A stretch of 53,575 nt of DNA from Acinetobacter sp. ANC 3903. GTDB lineage: Bacteria > Pseudomonadota > Gammaproteobacteria > Pseudomonadales > Moraxellaceae. The stretch is taken from positions 1 to 53,575 of the forward strand of contig NZ_NEGA01000023.1 of assembly GCF_002135315.1 (NCBI RefSeq), written 5' to 3'. A program made the translations under genes and the position numbers. This document shows positions 47,827 to 53,575 of this stretch, one piece after another. The notes beneath the pieces were generated by a model, which saw only the letters and a program-made list of their open reading frames with translations, did no database searches and had not been told where the DNA came from. The number at the start of each line of letters is the position of its first letter. The first letter of the stretch is position 1.

Positions 47827-48168
47827 TTTTAAATTCAAAAAGATAAAAATAAATTCAAACCCATATATTTGAATTTAAAAATATGAATTCAAAAGCATCT
47901 TGTGAAATATGAATTCAAACTTTTAAATTTAAAAACGGGATTTTGAATTTAAAAGTTTTGGCTATTTAAAGCTATAAAAACAAAAGAAATCAACTTATCC
48001 ACAAGTCATTTGAATTTAAAATAATGCTTTAAATTTATAGAAATGAATTTAAATTCATATTCCCCGATATTTTGAATTTAAAATAAAGAAAATAAATTTA
48101 AATTTACGATTTGATTCAGAAACGATGTACTGATGGTGGTATGGTAAAAGCATAATTTAAATTCAAAG
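47827..48168. repeat. RAATTY palindrome array with a DnaA box
   Basis: At least twelve units with centre RAATTY and A/T flanks start at 47827, 47847, 47867, 47881, 47907, 47921, 47941, 48008, 48027, 48070, 48090 and 48155. Many steps are 20 or 14 bp. A perfect DnaA box TTATCCACA lies at 47995-48003. The units match those at oriC and at 17464-17645. The array occupies the promoter region of the transglycosylase gene. No known system is recognised. The 47652-47826 part holds nothing else. Confidence 0.75.
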
Positions 48169-48183
48169 ATCGTAAAGGATACT

Positions 48184-49473
48184 ATGCAGCGCTTAGCTTT
48201 CATTTTAGGTTCAGTTTTCCTTGCAATGACTCAAGCCAATGCTGAACTGATTATTAATGGTCAACCTGTCACAGTCACTTCAACACCACCTGCAAATCAA
48301 ATTTTTAGTTCGCAAAATAATTTCCAGCAATGTATTGCCAATTTACGTTCTCAAGCGATCAGTGCTGGAGTAAGTGGCTCGACTTATGATCGTTATACGC
48401 AAAATTTAACACCGGATTATTCGGTGATTGATAAACTGAATTATCAACCAGAATTTTCTACTCCCATCTGGGACTATTTATCTGGCCTGGTCGATGAAGA
48501 GCGGGTACAGTTGGGACGTCAAAAATTAGCCCAGCACCGTGAGGTATTGAATCGTGTTGCAGCAACGTACGGTGTACCGGCCGAAACGGTGGTTGCGGTA
48601 TGGGGTGTGGAAAGTAATTTTGGTGATATCGCCGGAAGCTATCCTTTATTACAGGCTTTGGGCACTTTAAGTTGTGAAGGGCGGCGTCAAAGTTTTTTTC
48701 GTGGTGAATTTTTTAGCAGCATGCGAATTTTGCAGCGTGGCGATTTAAGCGAGCAGCAAATGAAAGGCTCGTGGGCCGGAGCATTTGGTCATACCCAATT
48801 CATGCCTTCAACTTATGAAGAACTGGCGGTGGATTTTGATGGGGATGGCCGTCGTGATCTGGTATCCAGTACTTCGGATGCCTTGGCTTCAACTGCAAAC
48901 TTCCTGAAAAAACGCGGCTGGCAAACCGGTATGCCTTGGGGTTTTGAAGTGAAAATCCCGGAAGGCATGTCCATTGCCGGTGAAAGCCGTCGCAATAAAA
49001 AGCCTTTAAGTAGCTGGATCAGTCAAGGTGTGGTTCGCGCGGATGGTTCACCGTTAATTCAAGGTAATTTAAGCGAATCATCTGCTGCAGGTTTAATGGC
49101 GCCTGCCGGTGAGAACGGACCGTTATTCCTGGTCTTTAAAAACTTCGATGCTATATATAGTTATAATGCGGCGGAAAGTTATGCTTTGGCGATTGCACAT
49201 TTGTCCGACCGCTTACAGGGTCAGGCGGGTGGCTTTAGTAAAGCCTGGCCAACTGATGATGCGGGTACTTCACGCGCTGAACGTCGTGAGATTCAGCAGT
49301 TCTTGGCCAATCGCGGTTATGACATTGGTACTGTAGATGGTCTGATTGGTGATAAAACCCGTCAAGCCATCCGTCAGGAACAGATTCGTTTGGGCCTAAG
49401 TCCGACGGGACGGGCAGGACAACAGATTCTGAATGCTTTCCGTCAGGAAAATGCCAAAAAACTGATGAAATAA
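48184..49473 (+). CDS. Lytic murein transglycosylase, MltB type
   Basis: A 429-residue enzyme that cleaves glycan strands into 1,6-anhydro-muropeptides. A signal peptide ends near ANA (residue 20). The catalytic region has VVAVWGVESNFGDIAG, with the Glu near residue 142, and AFGHTQFMPSTYEELAVDFDGDG. A C-terminal peptidoglycan-binding domain (about 360-425, GYDIGTVDGLIGDKTRQAIR) follows. No lipobox is seen. The start lies directly after the RAATTY array. Its product feeds AnmK and Mpl, encoded nearby. Confidence 0.9.
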   Translation: MQRLAFILGSVFLAMTQANAELIINGQPVTVTSTPPANQIFSSQNNFQQCIANLRSQAISAGVSGSTYDRYTQNLTPDYSVIDKLNYQPEFSTPIWDYLSGLVDEERVQLGRQKLAQHREVLNRVAATYGVPAETVVAVWGVESNFGDIAGSYPLLQALGTLSCEGRRQSFFRGEFFSSMRILQRGDLSEQQMKGSWAGAFGHTQFMPSTYEELAVDFDGDGRRDLVSSTSDALASTANFLKKRGWQTGMPWGFEVKIPEGMSIAGESRRNKKPLSSWISQGVVRADGSPLIQGNLSESSAAGLMAPAGENGPLFLVFKNFDAIYSYNAAESYALAIAHLSDRLQGQAGGFSKAWPTDDAGTSRAERREIQQFLANRGYDIGTVDGLIGDKTRQAIRQEQIRLGLSPTGRAGQQILNAFRQENAKKLMK

Positions 49474-49513
49474 GTAACTATATAAAGTATAGAAGCCATA
49501 AAAGTATAGAAAT

Positions 49514-49547
49514 AAAAAAAGGTCTGCCGATGCAGACCTTTTTTTTA
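49514..49547. terminator. Bidirectional terminator
   Basis: AAAAGGTCTGC and GCAGACCTTTT around a CGAT loop, with T-runs on both strands, between the convergent transglycosylase gene and anmK. Confidence 0.92.
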
Positions 49548-49567
49548 TAAGTTTTAAGGGTAAAGGC

Positions 49568-50695
49568 TTATACCGCAGTCATCGTACCTAAAATACGATA
49601 ACCTGCAGCACCTGTTACTGCAGGCAGGTTACCACTTTTCTGATTCACAAAGCGCATCGCCAACCAGGCAAAAGCAGTAGCTTCCACCCAGGTTGGGCTT
49701 AAGCCCAAGTCTGCTGTCGTTTGTACTGTCCATTCGTGTTTGCGTAAACGCCAGCGCAATTGCTCAAGCAGGTTCGAGTTATAGGCACCGCCACCGCAAA
49801 CATAGACTTCGCCAGTTTGCATTTCAGAACGGTAAATGGCCTTTTTAATCGCGCGGGTGGTGAGTTTCATTAAAGTCGCCTGGATATTTTCAGGCGTATC
49901 TTCTAACTCGTCATATTCAAGGTCATTACGCCAATCCAGAATCTGTTCATCTAGCCATTCAAGGTTGAAGTCTTCACGGCCTGTACTTTTGGGTGGTTCT
50001 TTGGAGAAAAACTCATGCGCTTGCAAGCGGTCGAGCAGGCTGCGGATCGGTTGTCCGTATGCTGCCCAGTTGCCATTTTCATCATAAGGCTGACCGGTGT
50101 AACGGTGGCACCATGCATCCATCAGAATATTGGCAGGACCTGTGTCAAAGCCAAAGACTGCTTCGGGTTTGCCTGCAGGCAACATGCTGACATTGGCAAT
50201 TCCGCCCAAATTCAGAATCACCCTATGAATGCTGTCATGCTGAAACAAGGCTTGATGAAATGCGGGAACCAAGGGAGCACCCTGTCCGCCAGCAGCCATA
50301 TCACGACGACGAAAATCTGAAATCACCGGAATTTGCGTCATTTCGGTAATGATATTGGGATCACCAATTTGCAAGGTGAAGCCATGTTCGGGGCGGTGGC
50401 GAATGGTTTGTCCATGCGAACCAATGGCTTTAATCTGAGTGCGATCTAAATGATTCTTTTCAATGAGCGTATTGATCCCTTCACCAATCATGGTTGCTAA
50501 AGCAACGTCAGCTTTACCCATACGATCAATTTCGTTGTCTGAAGGTAGCGTTAATGCCATCAACTCATCACGTAGGTCCGGTTCAAAAAGCAGAGTGAGG
50601 GTGGCATGAAGCTGTAAGGGATCAAAAGAAGCAGCAACAATATCGACACCATCCATGCTCGTGCCGGTCATTACCCCAATATAGATCGCTGTCAT
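49568..50695 (-). CDS. anmK: Anhydro-N-acetylmuramic acid kinase
   Basis: A 375-residue kinase that opens and phosphorylates 1,6-anhydro-MurNAc from cell-wall turnover. It starts AIYIGVMTGTSMDGVDIVAASF, the family signature. LNLGGIANVSML and GFDTGPANILMDAW are the ATP and sugar motifs, and VCGGGAYN follows. The ATG at 50695 fits the family; a start at 50746 would add 17 residues. It is divergent from tyrS, with about 80 bp between. Confidence 0.95.
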   Translation of the reverse strand: MTAIYIGVMTGTSMDGVDIVAASFDPLQLHATLTLLFEPDLRDELMALTLPSDNEIDRMGKADVALATMIGEGINTLIEKNHLDRTQIKAIGSHGQTIRHRPEHGFTLQIGDPNIITEMTQIPVISDFRRRDMAAGGQGAPLVPAFHQALFQHDSIHRVILNLGGIANVSMLPAGKPEAVFGFDTGPANILMDAWCHRYTGQPYDENGNWAAYGQPIRSLLDRLQAHEFFSKEPPKSTGREDFNLEWLDEQILDWRNDLEYDELEDTPENIQATLMKLTTRAIKKAIYRSEMQTGEVYVCGGGAYNSNLLEQLRWRLRKHEWTVQTTADLGLSPTWVEATAFAWLAMRFVNQKSGNLPAVTGAAGYRILGTMTAV

Positions 50696-50776
50696 GATTA
50701 TTCTTAAGCCTGCAATGTGCTGAAAAAGTGTTAGTATATCGCACAAATTGAATAACTGATGTATTTGGGTTTTGTG

Positions 50777-51991
50777 ATGTCAAATTTCCTGCCGGCTGAA
50801 GAACAACTTGCCCTCATCCAACGAGGCACACACGAAATTATTTCTGAAGAAGATCTTCTGAAGAAATTAAAACAGAATCGTCCACTCAAAATTAAAGCAG
50901 GTTTTGACCCAACTGCACCTGATTTGCACTTAGGTCATACGGTTTTAATTAATAAATTGAAAGTGTTTCAAGATTTGGGCCATGAAGTTTATTTCTTGAT
51001 CGGCGATTACACTGCCATGATCGGTGACCCGACCGGCAAGAGTGCGACACGTCCGCCTTTGTCGCGTGAAAAAGTGCTGGAAAATGCAAAAACTTATCAA
51101 GAACAAGTGTTTAAAATCCTTGATCCCGCAAAAACCAAAGTGGTGTTCAACTCTGAATGGTTTGCTCAAAAAACTGCGGCTGATTTAATCCAGTTGGCTT
51201 CCCAGCAGACTGTGGCGCGTATGTTGGAACGTGATGACTTCACTAAGCGTTATAACAGCCATCAACCGATTGCGATCCACGAATTTTTGTATCCGTTGGT
51301 ACAGGGTTATGACTCGGTAGCACTCGAAGCTGACGTGGAATTGGGTGGTACAGACCAAACCTTTAACTTGTTGATGGGCCGTACCTTGCAAGGTCGTTAT
51401 GAGCAAGAAGCGCAGGTCTGTATTACTGTGCCAATTCTTGAAGGTTTAGATGGCGTGAATAAAATGTCTAAATCTTTGGGTAACTACATTGCGGTATTTG
51501 ATGCGCCGGGCGCGATGTACCAAAAAGTACTTTCTATGCCAGATGCCTTAATTGAACGTTATTTTGACTTGCTGAGCTTTAAATCAGTTGAAGAAATTCA
51601 AGCGTTGTTAAAAGAAGTGGCTGAAGGTCGTAACCCGCAAGAAGTGAAGAAAATTCTTGCGCTTGAGCTGGTTGAGCGTTTCCATGGTGCGGAAGCTGCT
51701 GCAACTGCACATAAAGGTGCGGGTAACCTGATTACTGAGGGTGAACTTCCAGAAGGTACGCCTGAAGTGACCATTTCACGTGGTGAATATGGTGGTGAAA
51801 TCTTTATTGCTTCTATCTTACGGGCTGCCGGTTTAACCAAGAATGCCGCTCAGGCAAAAGATGCGGTAGGCCGTGGCGCTGTTAAAGTAGATTGGGAGCC
51901 AGTTGATGGCAATTTCTCGGTGAAAGAAAACGTCACTTTAATTATTCAAGCCAGCAAAAAAGCAATTGCAAAAGTCATTTTTGTTGACTAA
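50777..51991 (+). CDS. tyrS: Tyrosyl-tRNA synthetase
   Basis: A 404-residue class I synthetase that charges tRNA-Tyr. HIGH-type motif HLGH lies in [19 protein letters not shown], and KMSKS in [16 protein letters not shown]. The C-terminal S4-like domain (about 335-400) is present. The ATG at 50777 gives [17 protein letters not shown], the usual start; an ATG at 50759 would add six residues. A terminator follows. Confidence 0.97.
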   Translation: MSNFLPAEEQLALIQRGTHEIISEEDLLKKLKQNRPLKIKAGFDPTAPDLHLGHTVLINKLKVFQDLGHEVYFLIGDYTAMIGDPTGKSATRPPLSREKVLENAKTYQEQVFKILDPAKTKVVFNSEWFAQKTAADLIQLASQQTVARMLERDDFTKRYNSHQPIAIHEFLYPLVQGYDSVALEADVELGGTDQTFNLLMGRTLQGRYEQEAQVCITVPILEGLDGVNKMSKSLGNYIAVFDAPGAMYQKVLSMPDALIERYFDLLSFKSVEEIQALLKEVAEGRNPQEVKKILALELVERFHGAEAAATAHKGAGNLITEGELPEGTPEVTISRGEYGGEIFIASILRAAGLTKNAAQAKDAVGRGAVKVDWEPVDGNFSVKENVTLIIQASKKAIAKVIFVD

Positions 51992-52013
51992 GCCTAAGCT
52001 AAGCTATTGAAAT

Positions 52014-52044
52014 AAAAGCAGGCTTTGGCCTGCTTTTATTTTTT
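52014..52044 (+). terminator. tyrS terminator
   Basis: AAAAGCAGGC and GCCTGCTTTT around TTTG, then a T-rich tail. Confidence 0.9.
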
Positions 52045-52259
52045 ATACCGTATATTAATATTCTAAATAACTAAATTCAAAAAAAAGCTTATAAAAACAA
52101 TACTTAAATTTTTCCAATTGTCTTGATTTTGTCATATTTTATGTTTAAGATTTATCCATCTAGACATTGTGTAGAAAACATATCTAGAGGGTACGTGTAT
52201 AACAAAAAAGCTCCACAATTTTACGTCTCTTCCCCAAGGGACTTTTTTAAATTTTTGCA

Positions 52260-52341
52260 GATAACTATAATAATGACACGATGGATCGCATAAAGATTCA
52301 ACTCCAAGGAAGAGATTTTGGGAGAGATCTCTTCCTTTTTT
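52260..52341 (+). ncRNA. Possible small RNA ending in a strong hairpin
   Basis: AGGAAGAGAT (52307-52316) and ATCTCTTCCT (52327-52336) form a perfect 10-bp stem, then a T-rich tail (T7). No gene ends here; tyrS already has its terminator at 52014-52044. A TATAAT lies at 52266-52271, but the -35 is weak. It may terminate a short RNA. The rest of 52045-52528 shows no gene. Confidence 0.4.
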
Positions 52342-52528
52342 ATTTCCAAAATTTCACCTTTACTTTTGATGTTCTCATTTAAGAATCACATTTTTCATTT
52401 GCTTCAAATCCCATGAAGATTGCCCGATAGATACTGACATCCAGAAAATTATCAGTATGCTGATGATATGAGGTCTCAAAGAAGATTTATAAATCTAAGA
52501 ATTTAAAATAAGAGGGTAAACAGCGTTT

Positions 52529-52828
52529 ATGTATCACTACCAGACTCAGAATATTATTGATCAGGAAGTTGATTTCATTTTATGTTTTCTATTCGAATAC
52601 GAGACCCCTCAACAGAAGCGGAAATCCTTTGAGCTGGCACATGCTTTATTACAGCAATTAGATATTGCCTCACACTATCTTCTTTTTTCCTTAGTCAAAG
52701 AACGTTTGCCACGTCGGGCTAAACTATTATTTGCTGCTGAAGACTATAGTGGCAAGAAAGAAGTGATTGAAGAAGTCATGCAACACTGGTTAGGGCGTAA
52801 CCATCCCAATACGCAGCTTAAGTCTTAA
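52529..52828 (+). CDS. Hypothetical protein
   Basis: A 99-residue protein of unknown function, starting MYHYQTQNIIDQEVDFILCF. It is helical and charged, with KRKSFELAHALLQQLDIASH and RLPRRAKLLFAAED. No motif recognised. GAGGG lies about 12 bases before the ATG, a little far. It is the last gene before the right rrn promoter, and 430 bp of AT-rich DNA separate it from that promoter. Confidence 0.5.
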   Translation: MYHYQTQNIIDQEVDFILCFLFEYETPQQKRKSFELAHALLQQLDIASHYLLFSLVKERLPRRAKLLFAAEDYSGKKEVIEEVMQHWLGRNHPNTQLKS

Positions 52829-53256
52829 AATCCTATTTAGCTTTATATAGGTCTGAAATTAAGTTTTTATTTTATCTAAAGCTTAATAAAGATGATTTAC
52901 TTATTTTTCGCTACTTAAAATCTGGAATTAGAAGGAAAAGCTTATATAAAAGCAGCAGCCTGACTGTGTTGAAGTACCTTCCATCTATAAGTCGGATAGC
53001 AAACAGTAAAATATGTAACCTGATATAAGAAAGTTTTGGAAAATTCTGGGTGTAAAGTTGAAATTTTGTGGTCTTATTAAAATTTAGCGATTTTTTGAGA
53101 GCTATTAGGTCTTAATAAAAATGACGGTTTTAAAATGAATTGCACTGAATACAGATTTTATTTCATAAAAATGCTCAAAATTTAGATGAAAAAGCGATTT
53201 TTTGGTGATTTTCGTTGAAAAAAGATACATACGTGAAAAATATAGTGAATTGGGGG
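52829..53256. other. AT-rich stretch upstream of the right rrn promoter
   Basis: No gene is supported. A/T runs at 53180-53250 just before the rrn -35 could serve as an UP element for RNA polymerase. Confidence 0.4.
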
Positions 53257-53284
53257 TTGCAATGATTCTGAAATCCTCTAGAAT
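53257..53284 (+). promoter_or_regulatory. rrn promoter (right operon)
   Basis: TTGCAA (53257-53262), 16 bp, TAGAAT (53279-53284), then a GC-rich discriminator GCACCCC. The layout matches the left rrn promoter (same 16-bp spacing), but the sequence differs. The leader then runs to the 16S start at 53556. Confidence 0.8.
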
Positions 53285-53360
53285 GCACCCCATACCGACG
53301 AAATAGACAGAAACAAACGAAGCGCGAAGCGCTGAGTTGTTAAGTTTATTGAAGTCCAGC

Positions 53361-53385
53361 TCTTAATACTGACGAAGTATTAAGA
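53361..53385 (+). other. rrn leader hairpin with GACGA loop (right)
   Basis: TCTTAATACT and AGTATTAAGA form a perfect 10-bp stem around GACGA. The left rrn leader has a different stem with the same loop at the matching place (265-286). Confidence 0.6.
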
Positions 53386-53575
53386 AGATCATTAAGAGAT
53401 TATGAAGAACAACTTGTGTGGATTTTTACTGGTTGATTGATCGAAATTATTTTCATTGATTGATGGTAGAAATGACTCGAAGTTTATTTGAGAAATTAAT
53501 GTCAGAAAATTGATGAGCCAGATTTGGTGTTTTGAATAAAGCACTATTGATTTTAAACTGAAGAGTTTGATCATG
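53382..53575. repeat. Inverted copy of rrn leader/16S start (right copy)
   Basis: Exact reverse complement of 74-267; it includes the leader downstream of the hairpin and the first 20 nt of 16S. Confidence 0.93.
53556..53575 (+). rRNA. 16S rRNA, first 20 nt (partial)
   Basis: AACTGAAGAGTTTGATCATG is the start of 16S rRNA; the gene runs off the right edge, away from oriC. Confidence 0.93.

Noticed and set aside
53286..53400. boxA antitermination element in the rrn leader
   Set aside because: No segment matched the TGCTCTTTAACA consensus well enough.

Overview
The window is a chromosomal segment of an Acinetobacter-like gammaproteobacterium. This rests on the protein sequences (DnaA, GyrB, DnaK, TyrS and AdeT-type solute-binding proteins all read as Acinetobacter versions), moderate to low GC content, and gene order. 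It spans the replication origin. Outward-facing rRNA operons begin at both ends: the 5' end of a 16S gene on the minus strand at the left edge and of another on the plus strand at the right edge. About 194 bp around the two 16S starts are identical in inverted orientation.

Left arm (1-13.3 kb): rrn leader and promoter, periplasmic cyclophilin, an acetoacetate-decarboxylase-fold protein, a perfect parS site, an esterase, a lipoprotein, a candidate sRNA, grpE and dnaK each behind a sigma-32-type promoter, a small membrane protein, a matrixin-type protease, erpA, and three tandem AdeT-like periplasmic binding protein genes. Next come the ABC-F gene yheS, a zinc alcohol dehydrogenase pseudogene with three lesions, and a decayed fragment of a second yheS 3' end (13.5-17.3 kb).

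Origin core (17.4-29.3 kb): dnaA-dnaN-recF-gyrB run leftward, and rpmH-rnpA-yidD-yidC-mnmE run rightward. Between dnaA and rpmH lies an AT-rich oriC with nine DnaA-box-like sites. A second parS lies inside recF and a third at 33.8 kb. A repeated AT-rich motif with centre RAATTY occurs in oriC and in two further arrays that also hold DnaA boxes (17.5 kb and 47.8-48.2 kb); I cannot assign it to a known protein.

Accessory stretch (29.4-31.1 kb): gene remnants, two candidate small RNAs and a 49-residue small protein.

Right arm (31.2-53.3 kb): an MFS transporter; a divergent DmeR/DmeF-type metal regulator-exporter pair with a clear operator; dsbC, a GlsB/YeaQ-type protein, hpt, guaD; a TerC-family alx gene behind a yybP-ykoY-type (Mn2+) riboswitch; sotB; a broken and an intact YjdJ-like acetyltransferase; an alcohol dehydrogenase; an AT-rich insert with a lone PemK/MazF-like toxin and a DUF3800 protein; mpl, a DUF486 protein, purEK, an MltB-type transglycosylase, anmK, tyrS and an unknown small gene. 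The transglycosylase, AnmK and Mpl make and reuse anhydro-muropeptides, so they form a functional theme. No IS element, CRISPR array or tRNA gene was recognised.
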